Source: Arcobacter venerupis (GTDB taxonomy: Bacteria; Campylobacterota; Campylobacteria; Campylobacterales; Arcobacteraceae). Taken from it: 64,000 nt of DNA. The notes under the pieces are model-generated. The model did not search any database, was not told where the DNA came from, and saw nothing but the letters and a program-made list of their open reading frames with translations. This document shows positions 9,017 to 17,948 of this stretch, piece by piece. Numbering within the stretch: the stretch's first letter is position 1; each line of letters opens with the position of its first letter. The position numbers and the translations under genes were made by a program. Location of the stretch: assembly GCF_013201665.1 (NCBI RefSeq), contig NZ_CP053840.1, forward strand, positions 372,001 to 436,000, written 5' to 3'.

Positions 9017-10612
9017 ATGTTTACTAAAGAGTCTTTGTATATTAATGCTGTGAAATATGATACTCAACTAAAACTTGATTATAAAAAATTAAGTAATGAA
9101 GAAATTATTAATACTACCAATTCAGTTTTTTTAGTCGATAGTGATTTATTACCTTTAAATATTGCTGAAAAATTAAATGCTTCTCAAACTGAAATTGATA
9201 ATAGTTATATTTCTACACTTTTAATTAATGATACAACTAGACTTGTTCCTAAAGCATTATCTTCAAAATTAAAAGATTGTGAAATTGCAAAGTTCAATAA
9301 TGAATACGATATTGCAGTTCTTAAAACAACCCTTTTTGAAACAAAAAACTATTTTATAAAAACAGGAATAGATTATATTTATTCTGCCTTTCATTTAATA
9401 AATCTTCATATTGATAAAAATATATCTAGAAGTGAATTTATAGTATTTTTATTTAATAGCAAAGCTTTTATTGTTATTTTAGATGCGGCTGGCGTAATAG
9501 TTCATAATACTATTTTAGACTTACCAACTTTTGAGTCAGTTAAAAAAACACATTTTTATGAAGATGATATAGATGGACAAAAACTTTTTGATGAAATTTA
9601 TTATTTAGAGTTAAATGAAATTATTCATAACACATTAAATAACTTTTATGAAAAAAAGAATAATACATTTGTAGAAAAAGTAACATTACTTTATGTATCA
9701 AAGCAATTAAATCAAGAGCAAATAGAGCAATTATGTGAAGATTTACTTCTAAAAGTTGATTATCATCCTATAAATATTGATGAAGAGATTTTTGAATTAT
9801 CAAGAGATAAACATCTAAAGAAAAGTTTTATTAAACCTAGAAAAAAGAAAAAGAAGAGAAATTATACTAATTTTTATATATTTTTATTTGTTGTTTTAAT
9901 TGCTTTTATTTCTTATGAAGTTTATCTAAGAGTTGATTTTAATGCTTTATTTAATACTAAAGAGACAATATCACAAAAAGTAGAAGAAACTCAAAATACT
10001 AATGAATCTTCAAATTTACCAGATCACATAAATTTAAATGACAAAATAGAGCAAAAAGTAAGATCAGTATTTGAATCAATTACAGATGATGTAGTTGTAA
10101 ATGAATTTAAATTTGATAAGAATATACTAGAGATTAAAGGTATTTTCTTAAAGGAAGATACTTTTGCAAGTTCTTTAAAACCCAATTTAGATAAGTTATA
10201 TAAAGATATAGTTTATTCAACTGTATCTAAAGATAAAAGTGTAAAACTTGATGGAGTTGTACTTGCAAAAGAGAGTATAGACTTAGATAAAACTTTTAAG
10301 ACATTTACTAAAGAGTATTTAACTGATGAGTTTATGCCACTAGATAGAGTAACAGAACAATTAAAAATATTATTACCATTAGATTCAATAATTAAATACA
10401 ATACAACAAGTTCAAATACTAACATTACAAGATTTATATATACTGTAAATATTTTAGTTAAAGAACCAAATGAGTTTTTTGATATGTTAGATGTACTAAA
10501 TAATGAATTATATTCAATTTATATCTCTTATCCTTTGAGTATGCTAAAAACTGATGCAGGTATTGAAATAGAGTTTATTTTAGTATTTAATCAGAAGAAT
10601 GAAGTGAAATAA
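9017..10612 (+). CDS. Unrecognised single-span membrane protein
   Basis: 531 residues with no confident family match. Visible layout: a ~270-residue N-terminal domain without a signal peptide; a very basic patch KPRKKKKKR at residues 273-281; one transmembrane helix at about 285-301; and a ~230-residue C-terminal region rich in Asp, Lys and Ser/Thr. By the positive-inside rule the N-terminus is cytoplasmic and the C-terminus periplasmic. This topology resembles GspL/PilM-PilN scaffolds, but no ATPase motif is evident. It lies 18 bases after the acyltransferase gene. Confidence 0.75.
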   Translation: MFTKESLYINAVKYDTQLKLDYKKLSNEEIINTTNSVFLVDSDLLPLNIAEKLNASQTEIDNSYISTLLINDTTRLVPKALSSKLKDCEIAKFNNEYDIAVLKTTLFETKNYFIKTGIDYIYSAFHLINLHIDKNISRSEFIVFLFNSKAFIVILDAAGVIVHNTILDLPTFESVKKTHFYEDDIDGQKLFDEIYYLELNEIIHNTLNNFYEKKNNTFVEKVTLLYVSKQLNQEQIEQLCEDLLLKVDYHPINIDEEIFELSRDKHLKKSFIKPRKKKKKRNYTNFYIFLFVVLIAFISYEVYLRVDFNALFNTKETISQKVEETQNTNESSNLPDHINLNDKIEQKVRSVFESITDDVVVNEFKFDKNILEIKGIFLKEDTFASSLKPNLDKLYKDIVYSTVSKDKSVKLDGVVLAKESIDLDKTFKTFTKEYLTDEFMPLDRVTEQLKILLPLDSIIKYNTTSSNTNITRFIYTVNILVKEPNEFFDMLDVLNNELYSIYISYPLSMLKTDAGIEIEFILVFNQKNEVK

Positions 10613-10620
10613 AACTTGTT

Positions 10621-11682
10621 TTACCAAGTTTTTATTTCATTATAAATAGAGTCTCTCTCAACTGGTATAAAACCAGAATTTTTAATTAAATCTACAAATT
10701 CTAATTGTGCTATTCCATTTGCACTAGAAGCTCCCGCCGCACTTTGAATTGATTCTTTTTCAATTGTTCCATCCACATCATTTGCTCCAAACTCTTGAGC
10801 TATTAGAGCTAATTTTACGGTTGAAGTAGCCCAATAAGCTTTTATATTTGGAATATTATCAAGTAAAATTCTAGCTATAGTGTAAGTTTTTAGTATTTCT
10901 TGACCAGTTAATGGCTCTTTTACTTTTAAATAATTATTTTCAGTTTGATATACAAGAGGAATAAAGGCATTAAAACCACCTGTAAGGTCTTGCAAAGCTC
11001 TTAATCTTAACATATGGTCAATTCTATGGTTTCTATCTTCTATATGTCCAAAGAGCATTGTTGCATTACTTTTTTTACCTTTTTCATGCCAAAGTCTATG
11101 AATTTCTAACCATTGCTCTGATGTAACTTTTCCACCACAAATTCTTTTTCTAACTTTTTCATCAAAAATTTCTGCACCACCACCTGGCATTGAATCAATT
11201 CCATGTTCAACCATCATATCAATTATCTCTTGATATGAAAGATTATATTCAGTGCTTAAAAAGTGAATTTCAGCAGCTGTTAATGCTTTTACATGAATAT
11301 TTGGGAAGTTCTCTTTTATTTTTTTAAATACATCCATATACCATTGTAATCCAGTATGAGGATTATGAGCAGAAACTATATGAACTTCTTTTATATTATT
11401 TTTTGAAGAATTTTTTACAACTTCAAGAATCTCTTCATGGCTCATTGTATATTGGTGTGGATTTTTTCTACTTGCACTATAGGCACAAAATTGACAGACA
11501 TCTTTGCAAATATTTGTTGGATTTATATGTCTATTTATATTAAAGTAAGTCTTTTTACCATGTTTTTCTTCTCTAATTTTATTGGCAAATGATGCAAGTG
11601 TGAATAAATCTAAATCATATAATTTTATTGCATCTTCATACTCTAAACGTTCATTTCTTTCTAATTTTTCTATAATATTCAT
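10621..11682 (-). CDS. mqnE: Aminofutalosine synthase MqnE (radical SAM)
   Basis: Catalyses an early step of the futalosine route to menaquinone, joining SAM-derived adenosyl to 3-[(1-carboxyvinyl)oxy]benzoate. The 353 residues hold the radical-SAM motif CKDVCQFC (C59, C63, C66). GGGAEIFDEKVRKRICGGK and TMLFGHIEDRNHRIDHMLRL match MqnE better than the paralogue MqnC, which normally has ILSDRVR and FGHVET-type segments. Campylobacterota use this pathway. The gene starts 8 bases after the stop of a small membrane protein gene, in an operon-like run. Confidence 0.88.
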   Translation of the reverse strand: MNIIEKLERNERLEYEDAIKLYDLDLFTLASFANKIREEKHGKKTYFNINRHINPTNICKDVCQFCAYSASRKNPHQYTMSHEEILEVVKNSSKNNIKEVHIVSAHNPHTGLQWYMDVFKKIKENFPNIHVKALTAAEIHFLSTEYNLSYQEIIDMMVEHGIDSMPGGGAEIFDEKVRKRICGGKVTSEQWLEIHRLWHEKGKKSNATMLFGHIEDRNHRIDHMLRLRALQDLTGGFNAFIPLVYQTENNYLKVKEPLTGQEILKTYTIARILLDNIPNIKAYWATSTVKLALIAQEFGANDVDGTIEKESIQSAAGASSANGIAQLEFVDLIKNSGFIPVERDSIYNEIKTW

Positions 11683-11689
11683 AATTTTC

Positions 11690-12010
11690 CTATTCGCAAT
11701 TTAAATCTTGAGTATATTTATTATCTCTTTCTTGATGAATGAATCCAATACAACTTTGTTTTAAATCATCATCGTAAAATATTACCTTAAAAACACTACT
11801 TTGGTATCTTGTTTCTTTATCTTCAACATTTAATTTATTTATGACTTTTAGTTGTGAAATATTTGCATGACCAATGGTAGCTAGTACTTCTTTTAATTTC
11901 TCTTCTTTTAAATCTTTTATTACATAAAATATAATAAAACCAAGGGCAATTAATATACTAATTATAATAACAGTTTTTTTTGGTAATCTTCTTACTTGAT
12001 GAGTATTCAT
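11690..12010 (-). CDS. Small membrane-anchored hypothetical protein
   Basis: 106 residues. The short basic N-terminus (HQVRRLPKKT) is followed by one transmembrane helix at about residues 14-31 (VIIISILIALGFIIFYVI), then a ~75-residue soluble domain, probably periplasmic, with two cysteines (QSCIGFI and the C-terminal LNCE) that could form a disulfide. No family recognised. It starts one base after the carbonic anhydrase stop and ends 7 bases before mqnE, so it belongs to the same unit; function unknown. Confidence 0.75.
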   Translation of the reverse strand: MNTHQVRRLPKKTVIIISILIALGFIIFYVIKDLKEEKLKEVLATIGHANISQLKVINKLNVEDKETRYQSSVFKVIFYDDDLKQSCIGFIHQERDNKYTQDLNCE

Positions 12011-12011
12011 C

Positions 12012-12653
12012 TTAGTTCTCCTTTAATGGTTTAAATGAACACTCTTCCCCATCGTAATATTCGATAGTTCCATCTTCAATTCTGTAATACCAACCATGGA
12101 TTTGTAATTCACCACTTTTTATTTTTCTTTCTATATCAGGAAAAGTCAAAAGGTTTTCCATTTGATGAACAATAGAAATTCTCTCCGTTGCTCTATACAA
12201 TTTCTCTTTATCATCTTTATCTTGAATTGCTAAAAGAGTGTATTCTTTCGCTCTTTTACCAAGTTCTAACCATTTTTTTACATGGATTAAATCAGGAGAA
12301 TCCCCTAAATCTTGGTATAAACTTTTACATGCTCCACAATGTGAGTGACCACAGATAATAATATGTTTAACACCTAAAATAGAAACAGCATATTCAATAG
12401 CTGCTGAACTTCCATGGTAATCATCATCTGGGTTATAAGGTGGAACAAAATTTCCAACATTTCTTAGAATAAACATGTCACCAGGTTTAGTATCAAGCAT
12501 TAAATCAGGTGTAACTCTGCTGTCACTACATCCAACAAAAAGAATTTCTGGTCTTTGACCATTTTCAACTAATTCTTTTAAATTACCTTCATATTTAGGA
12601 AAGCTAGCTTCTCTAAATTTTTTATTACCTTTTATTAAGTCATTTATTAACAT
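12012..12653 (-). CDS. Beta-class carbonic anhydrase
   Basis: Zinc enzyme interconverting CO2 and bicarbonate. The 213 residues contain the metal and catalytic motifs CSDSR (C42, D44, R46) and GHSHCGAC (H103, C106), and the C-terminal GWYYRIEDGTIEYYD typical of beta-CAs. No signal peptide, so likely cytoplasmic. The start overlaps the end of the upstream PLP-enzyme gene by 14 bases, implying co-translation. Bicarbonate supply fits a capnophilic or microaerophilic organism; that role is inference. Confidence 0.94.
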   Translation of the reverse strand: MLINDLIKGNKKFREASFPKYEGNLKELVENGQRPEILFVGCSDSRVTPDLMLDTKPGDMFILRNVGNFVPPYNPDDDYHGSSAAIEYAVSILGVKHIIICGHSHCGACKSLYQDLGDSPDLIHVKKWLELGKRAKEYTLLAIQDKDDKEKLYRATERISIVHQMENLLTFPDIERKIKSGELQIHGWYYRIEDGTIEYYDGEECSFKPLKEN

Positions 12654-13743
12654 TTGAATCCTTTAATAAGTTACATACTTTTGTTAAATCATTTTCATTT
12701 ATATCAGTTTTTGCAATTAATCTAATAATTGCTTCTTTTACAGTTGGTTGCCTAATTGCACCTACTAAAAAACCATTTTTTTTTAAATTTTCTTGTATAA
12801 TTTTTACTTTTTTATTATCACCTATTAAAATAGGAATAATCAAACTTTGGGACTTTAAACCCAAGATGTTATAAATAATAGTTAAATTTGTTTTTATTTT
12901 TTCTTTTAATATCTCTTTGTTTTTTATAATAAAATCTAAAGATTCATGTGCAAGTGCCGTATCAAATAGTGATGGTGCAGTTGAGTATATTATAGGTTTT
13001 GCTCTATTTGTTAAAAAATCAATAATCTCTTGAGAAGCCAAAATATAAGCTCCATATGAGCCATAAGCTTTTCCTAAAGTTCCCATTTTCACATGATATT
13101 TATTTGGCTTAATTTTGTAATAATCAAAAATACCTAAAAGATTATCACCAATAACTCCAAAACTATGGGCTTCATCAACAATTAAAATAGCTTTTTTTTC
13201 ATTTGCTATTTCAAATATTTCAAATGGAGCTAAATCCCCACCCATTGAATAAACACCCTCAATTGCTATTATATTTCTTCCTGTTCTTTGATTTTTAGAA
13301 ATTTTCTCTTCTAAATCTTTGAAATCATTGTGGTTAAAAATAATAACTTGTTCAGGTCTTAAAAGTTTTGTGGCTAATATTCCACTTGCATGGTACTCTT
13401 CATCAATAAATAAAGTGTCATTTTTTCTTACAAGTGCTTCAATCATAGAAATATTTGCCAAAAATCCAGAACCAACAATAACTCCAGCTTCAAAGCCATT
13501 TACTTCACATAATCTATTTTCAAATTTTTTGTGGATTTTACTATATCCATTTACAAGCATTGAGGCTTTTGGTGAGTGATAATTTTCTTTTAGAACATTT
13601 TCATAAGCATTTTGGAAAAGCGTTTTATTTGTAGAAAGACCTAAATAATCATTTGAGGCTAAATCAATTAAACTATCATCAAAAACTTCTCTTGTTCTAA
13701 ATCGATTGGCTTTTTTGATAGATTCTAATTCTTTTGAGTACAA
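12640..13743 (-). CDS. bioF: 8-amino-7-oxononanoate synthase-type PLP enzyme
   Basis: Alpha-oxoamine synthase family. BioF condenses pimeloyl thioester with alanine in biotin synthesis. The 367 residues show the family start LASNDYLGLS (residues 28-37), VDEAHSFG with the PLP-contacting D190, and the PLP lysine K225 in MGTLGKAYGSYGAY. BioF rather than KBL or ALAS is inferred from the DYLGLS form and the short length; no other bio genes are nearby. A GGAG site lies just upstream of the start. Confidence 0.78.
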   Translation of the reverse strand: MYSKELESIKKANRFRTREVFDDSLIDLASNDYLGLSTNKTLFQNAYENVLKENYHSPKASMLVNGYSKIHKKFENRLCEVNGFEAGVIVGSGFLANISMIEALVRKNDTLFIDEEYHASGILATKLLRPEQVIIFNHNDFKDLEEKISKNQRTGRNIIAIEGVYSMGGDLAPFEIFEIANEKKAILIVDEAHSFGVIGDNLLGIFDYYKIKPNKYHVKMGTLGKAYGSYGAYILASQEIIDFLTNRAKPIIYSTAPSLFDTALAHESLDFIIKNKEILKEKIKTNLTIIYNILGLKSQSLIIPILIGDNKKVKIIQENLKKNGFLVGAIRQPTVKEAIIRLIAKTDINENDLTKVCNLLKDSNVNK

Positions 13744-13928
13744 ATATTTCTCCGTAAGTATTTTTGTATGATAACTAAAAAGTGCTAATAAAAAATTAAA
13801 TTTTGAAATTTGTATTAAGTGCTAGATTATTGCTACTATGAATTGTTATAATTCCTATACTAATTTTATATACAAGTCCATAATAGTAAGAGGTGTTTTT
13901 GCGACCTTCATCTCTTACTTTTATCTTT
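13744..13928. other. Non-coding gap with an 11-bp inverted repeat
   Basis: 185 bases without a convincing gene. They hold the promoter region for the leftward bioF unit and an inverted repeat: AGTAAGAGGTG (13885-13895) with CATCTCTTACT (13909-13919), one G-T wobble and a 13-base loop. On the + strand it is followed by a T-rich tail, like a terminator, yet no + strand gene lies upstream. On the - strand it sits just past the yraN stop without a T-run. Confidence 0.5.
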
Positions 13929-14261
13929 TTAAATTGTAATATTTTCAATAAAATCAATAGTCTCATCTGTTACAATAATTGCATCAATACAATATGAAAT
14001 ATCTAATTTTTTTGTTTGAATATAATAATCAACACTTCTTTTTATTTTAGAAAGTTTTGATTTAGTAAGATTATTAATAGCAGTTTCATAATCAAGTGCT
14101 GATTTTACTTCACAAAAGTGATAAGTAGAGTTTTTTGTAGCAATAATATCAATTTCACCTAGTTTTTTTGCATAGAAGTTTTGTTCAATTATTTTAAAGT
14201 CTAAATCTTCTAAAAAAGAGATAGCTTTTTTTTCTGCAAAGTCACCTTTTTCTCTACTCAT
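13929..14261 (-). CDS. YraN/UPF0102 family endonuclease-fold protein
   Basis: 110 residues of the YraN family, a compact PD-(D/E)xK nuclease fold of unsettled function. Seen motifs are the N-terminal GDFAEKKAISFLEDLDFKI, GEIDIIA with the acidic residue, and FCEVKSA with the ExK pair near residues 50-54. Length is typical. It starts 17 bases after thiS. DNA-processing roles are proposed for relatives; nothing here identifies a substrate. Confidence 0.87.
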   Translation of the reverse strand: MSREKGDFAEKKAISFLEDLDFKIIEQNFYAKKLGEIDIIATKNSTYHFCEVKSALDYETAINNLTKSKLSKIKRSVDYYIQTKKLDISYCIDAIIVTDETIDFIENITI

Positions 14262-14278
14262 ATTCTTTTACTTTTATT

Positions 14279-14479
14279 TCATCCACCACCAACAAATTGA
14301 AGAAGTTCGATTTTGTCATCATTTTTTGGAATAAAACTGTTCCAATCATCTTTTTTTACGATATTCATGTTTACAGCTGCTGCCATTACTTTATTTTCAA
14401 TTTGTAAATCTGTAATAATATTTTGAAGTGTTAATGAGTCATTAAACTCTTTTGTTTCGCCATTTATTATAAGTGTCAT
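14279..14479 (-). CDS. thiS: Sulfur carrier protein ThiS
   Basis: 66-residue ubiquitin-like protein whose C-terminal glycine is thiocarboxylated to deliver sulfur to thiazole synthase ThiG. It starts with MTLIINGETKEF, has the typical AAAVNMNIVKKDDW segment, and ends ELLQFVGGG, giving the diglycine tail plus one extra glycine. Other thi genes are absent from this window. It sits before yraN and after the MidA-type gene on the same strand. Confidence 0.88.
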   Translation of the reverse strand: MTLIINGETKEFNDSLTLQNIITDLQIENKVMAAAVNMNIVKKDDWNSFIPKNDDKIELLQFVGGG

Positions 14480-14530
14480 TTTTATACCTTATTATATTTT
14501 TTATAAAGTTTGATTATACAAAGAGTTAAC

Positions 14531-15538
14531 TTATTTCCTAATATTCAAAGTTTTAAATCTATCACCCATTCCAGTTGGTTCAAGTAAAACTTTTACTTTT
14601 TGAGTCTCTTTTAAATATGTTTTTTCATCCACATTTGCTTTTAAAATTTCAAGTAAATCTAAAATACCAAACTCAATTAAAGATTTTAGTTGAGTTTGGA
14701 ATTTTATATCCAAAATACCGTTATTAAAAAAACAATCACTTATATAATTAAAATGAACATCATAGGTAATATCTGAGTTTTTAAATAGTTTTTCTAAAGG
14801 TAAATTTTCTTCAAAAATAGGGTAAACACTGTGCTTTTCATAAACCCTTGCTGAGAAATCATTTCTTGGAAATCTATCTCCATAATCAAAAGTTAAAAAT
14901 TCAAAAGTTTTGATATTTGAACAAAGTGTATTTACAAAATCTTTGTAGGAAAGGGCAACTTCACCTTTTGTAATGTGATATTTTTTGCAATGATATATGA
15001 TATTTTCATCAATACAATCAAAAAATTCTATTTTATGATTTGAAACAAAAGCTTGCTGTAAAGTTCCTTTTTTATTTGTATAAACTAAATCACATGAAAA
15101 GGCATCAAATATCTCATTTGCCAGAATATAAGCATTTTCTAGTTTTACTTCATTTATATCATTGTAATGTTTTAGTTTTATTATTTCTCCAAAAGAGTCA
15201 CTTAGATACTTTTTTTGTTGCTCTTGAAGATTTGGAAATCGCTCAACTATTGCAAAATTTAAAGTCTCTAAAAGTTGAGGTTTTAAAGTGTAAATAAACT
15301 GAATAATATCAGCTAGCAAATATCCATGATGAGCACCAATTTCTAAAATAGTTGTATTGCTTGGTAAAAATCCATCTTCAATAGAAGTGATTATTTTTTT
15401 AGCAATAGATCCACCAAAAAATGATGAGGTGGAAACAGAAGTGAAAAAATCACCATCTTTCCCTATTTGTTTGTAATTTGAGTAGTAGCCATCTTGGCCA
15501 TAAAGCCAATCATTAAAGTAGTCATTAAATTTAATCAT
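14531..15538 (-). CDS. MidA/NDUFAF7-type class I SAM-dependent methyltransferase
   Basis: 335 residues of the DUF185/SAM_MT family that in mitochondria methylates an arginine of complex I. The SAM-binding motif ILEIGAHHGYLLADI (about residues 64-78) is followed by LNFAIVERFPNLQEQQKKYL. The family signature ILANEIFDAFSCDLVY (about 133-148) and a conserved EFLTFDYGDRFPRNDFSARVY stretch (split over 217-237) complete the pattern. It may act on the respiratory NADH dehydrogenase; that is extrapolation from relatives. Confidence 0.85.
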   Translation of the reverse strand: MIKFNDYFNDWLYGQDGYYSNYKQIGKDGDFFTSVSTSSFFGGSIAKKIITSIEDGFLPSNTTILEIGAHHGYLLADIIQFIYTLKPQLLETLNFAIVERFPNLQEQQKKYLSDSFGEIIKLKHYNDINEVKLENAYILANEIFDAFSCDLVYTNKKGTLQQAFVSNHKIEFFDCIDENIIYHCKKYHITKGEVALSYKDFVNTLCSNIKTFEFLTFDYGDRFPRNDFSARVYEKHSVYPIFEENLPLEKLFKNSDITYDVHFNYISDCFFNNGILDIKFQTQLKSLIEFGILDLLEILKANVDEKTYLKETQKVKVLLEPTGMGDRFKTLNIRK

Positions 15539-15566
15539 AAAAAGATTGTATCAAAAAGTAGATTTA

Positions 15567-15596
15567 GTAGATAAAAAGATCTCTCTTTTTATCTAC
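15567..15596. terminator. Hairpin at the end of the OmpA-like lipoprotein gene
   Basis: A perfect 13-bp inverted repeat (15567-15579 with 15584-15596, 4-base loop). The right arm contains the lipoprotein stop codon. It lies between two leftward genes and probably ends or attenuates the lipoprotein transcript, although no long T-run follows on the - strand. Confidence 0.45.
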
Positions 15597-16314
15597 AAAC
15601 ATCGATTACAGATTGTTGATTTGGATATAAATAGACTTCAACTCTTCTATTTAATCCCATATTTGCATCACTTGTATTTGGTGCTACTGGTTTATCAAAA
15701 GAACAACCTCTTGAGAAAATTTGGTTTTGAACACCTGTATTATTTATAATATTTCCTACATTTGTAGCTCTTTTTTCTGATAGTGTAAGATTGTAAGCGT
15801 GTGTTCCTCTGCTATCTGTATGACCGACTACTTGAACTAAAGTATTTGGATATTTTTGTAAAACAGTTGTAATTTTAGCAATTTTTGTTCCAGCACTATA
15901 TGTTGGATTTGCTGAATTTGTTTCAAACATCATATCATCTCTAAACATGATTTTTACGTAGTTATCAGTATTTGAAACAATTAAGTCTTGATTTGGATCC
16001 AAAGCTGCTGTTGGACTATTATTTACATTTGTATTTAAACTTTGAGCAACTTCTTTTGCTTGATTATCCATACTATAACCAACAGCTCCACCAATTGCTG
16101 CACCTGCAACTGCACCAATTACTTTGTTTCTTCCTTTATTCCCACCACCAATATTATTTCCAAGAACAATACCTGCAATTGCTCCAAGAGTAGTTCCAAT
16201 TATTGCATTTTGATTTTCATCATAAGTTTGATTTCCAGTTTTTTGAGCACAACCACTAATCATTGTTGCGATTGCTATTGAAGAAATAAATGTTTTAAAA
16301 TTTAATAATTTCAT
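15589..16314 (-). CDS. OmpA-like peptidoglycan-binding lipoprotein with glycine-zipper segment
   Basis: 241 residues. A lipoprotein signal ends at ISGC (lipidated Cys22). It is followed by a glycine-zipper region (GTTLGAIAGIVLGNNIGGG and AVAGAAIGGAVGYSMD, residues ~39-85), as in YiaD. The OmpA domain has MMFETNSANPTYSAG, VQVVGHTDSRGTHAYN, LSEKRATNVGNII and the Arg of NRRVEVYL that contacts diaminopimelate. It should anchor the outer membrane to peptidoglycan. Similar to Pal or YiaD; no tol genes adjoin it. Confidence 0.9.
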   Translation of the reverse strand: MKLLNFKTFISSIAIATMISGCAQKTGNQTYDENQNAIIGTTLGAIAGIVLGNNIGGGNKGRNKVIGAVAGAAIGGAVGYSMDNQAKEVAQSLNTNVNNSPTAALDPNQDLIVSNTDNYVKIMFRDDMMFETNSANPTYSAGTKIAKITTVLQKYPNTLVQVVGHTDSRGTHAYNLTLSEKRATNVGNIINNTGVQNQIFSRGCSFDKPVAPNTSDANMGLNRRVEVYLYPNQQSVIDVCR

Positions 16315-16393
16315 ATAAAGCCTTTAAAATTTTAATTTGAATTGTAGATTTTATCATCTTTATTGTGAAATAATTGTTATGTAATAAAGTAAC

Positions 16394-16421
16394 TTGATTT
16401 GTAATAATTGTATGTTATAAT
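16394..16421 (+). promoter_or_regulatory. Promoter of pyk
   Basis: TTGATT (16394-16399) and TATAAT (16416-16421) are separated by 16 bases and lie 25 bases upstream of the pyk ATG. A good sigma-70 promoter by sequence; not tested. Confidence 0.6.
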
Positions 16422-16446
16422 TAATACAACTCAAAAAGGAGAAACT

Positions 16447-17913
16447 ATGGAAAAAAGAACAAAAATATTAGCAACTTTAGGCCCAGCAAGCCATAGCGTG
16501 GAGATGATTGAAGGACTTATAAAAGCCGGTGCAAATATGTTTAGATTAAACTTTTCACACGGAAGTCATGAATATCATTTAGAAACATTAAATAATATTA
16601 GAACTGCAATGAAAAATCTAGATAAAACAGTTGGAATTTTACAAGATATTTCTGGACCAAAAGTAAGAATTGGTGATTTAAAAGAACCTTTTGAACTTCA
16701 TAGAGATGATGTAATAACATTTTTAAAAGATGATATGGTTGGATATAAAAAAGCAGAAAAAGAATTTATTGTATCTATTAATTATCCAGATATCTTAGAC
16801 AAAGTTAAAATTGATGAATATATATATTTATACGATGGAACAATTAGAGCTAAAGTTATTGAAATTGGAAAAGAAGTAAAAGCTAGAATTGAAAATCATG
16901 GAACACTTTCTTCAAGAAAAGGTGTGAATTTCCCAAATACTGTAATTGACATTGATGTAATTACAAAAAAAGATGAAATTGATATTGCGTGGGGAGTTGA
17001 ACACGAAGTTGATTATTTTGCTATTTCATTTGTTCAAAATGCAAAAGATATGAGAAGAGCTAGACATCTTTTAGGTTCATATAAAGGTAAATTAATTGCA
17101 AAAATTGAAAAATTTGATGCTGTTGAAAATATTGATGAAATTATAGAAGCTAGTGATGGATTAATGGTTGCAAGGGGAGATTTAGGAATTGAAGTTCCTT
17201 ATTATGATGTTCCTACTATTCAAAAAATGCTTATCAAAAAAGCAAATTTAAAAGGAATTCCAGTAATTACAGCAACTCAAATGCTTTTATCAATGACTCA
17301 AAATGAAAGAGCAACACGTGCTGAAATCTCAGACGTTGCAAATGCTGTTTTAGATGGAACTGATGTTGTAATGTTAAGCGAAGAGAGTGCAGTTGGTGAA
17401 GACCCAATTAATGTTGTTGATACAATGCATAATATTATCGCAAAAACTGAGGGTATTTATAACTATGATAAACAATACAAATTCCCATATTTAGATGAAT
17501 TTGATGTTATTCAAGCAACAGTTACAAAACTTGCAGATGACTTAAAAGCAAATGGTATTTTAGCACTTACAAGTTCTGGAAAATCAGCTTTAAAAATGTC
17601 AAGATATAGACCAAGAACTCCTATTTTTACATTTACTCATAAAAGAAAAGTTTTAAATTCTTTAACAGCTGTTTGGGGAGTTGAACCAATAGGAACTATT
17701 AAAGAATCACAAGCTTCTAAAATGTTTCAAAGAATGCTAAAAGAGCTTGATGGAAGAGGACTGTTAAATAAAAATGGATTATATGTAGCAACTGTTGGTT
17801 ATCCTGTTGGAATGCCAGGAAGTACAAATACTATTAAAATATTAACTCCATCTGAAATTGAGTATTACTTAAATTTTAAAGAGAATAAAGAAAAAGACAA
17901 AAAGTCTAAATAA
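16447..17913 (+). CDS. pyk: Pyruvate kinase
   Basis: Converts phosphoenolpyruvate and ADP to pyruvate and ATP. The 488 residues include TKILATLGPAS at the start, MFRLNFSHGSHEYH, the LIAKIEKFDAVENIDEI catalytic segment with the PK signature lysine, and MVARGDLGIEV. The C-terminal allosteric domain ends TNTIKILTPSEIEYYL. The ATG at 16447 follows AAAAAGGAG and gives the usual N-terminus; an upstream TTG at 16408 does not. It is transcribed alone between a promoter and a hairpin. Confidence 0.96.
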   Translation: MEKRTKILATLGPASHSVEMIEGLIKAGANMFRLNFSHGSHEYHLETLNNIRTAMKNLDKTVGILQDISGPKVRIGDLKEPFELHRDDVITFLKDDMVGYKKAEKEFIVSINYPDILDKVKIDEYIYLYDGTIRAKVIEIGKEVKARIENHGTLSSRKGVNFPNTVIDIDVITKKDEIDIAWGVEHEVDYFAISFVQNAKDMRRARHLLGSYKGKLIAKIEKFDAVENIDEIIEASDGLMVARGDLGIEVPYYDVPTIQKMLIKKANLKGIPVITATQMLLSMTQNERATRAEISDVANAVLDGTDVVMLSEESAVGEDPINVVDTMHNIIAKTEGIYNYDKQYKFPYLDEFDVIQATVTKLADDLKANGILALTSSGKSALKMSRYRPRTPIFTFTHKRKVLNSLTAVWGVEPIGTIKESQASKMFQRMLKELDGRGLLNKNGLYVATVGYPVGMPGSTNTIKILTPSEIEYYLNFKENKEKDKKSK

Positions 17914-17920
17914 ATAAAAA

Positions 17921-17948
17921 GAAGAAATAAATTTAGATTTATTTCTTC
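17921..17948 (+). terminator. Putative terminator after pyk
   Basis: A perfect 12-bp inverted repeat (17921-17932 with 17937-17948, loop TTAG) starts 7 bases after the pyk stop and is followed by a mixed T-rich tail. Confidence 0.6.

Noticed and set aside
15972-16281. Rightward ORFs opposite the OmpA-like lipoprotein gene
   Set aside because: Low-complexity antisense translations of the glycine-zipper region; the lipoprotein frame has a clear signal peptide and domain.
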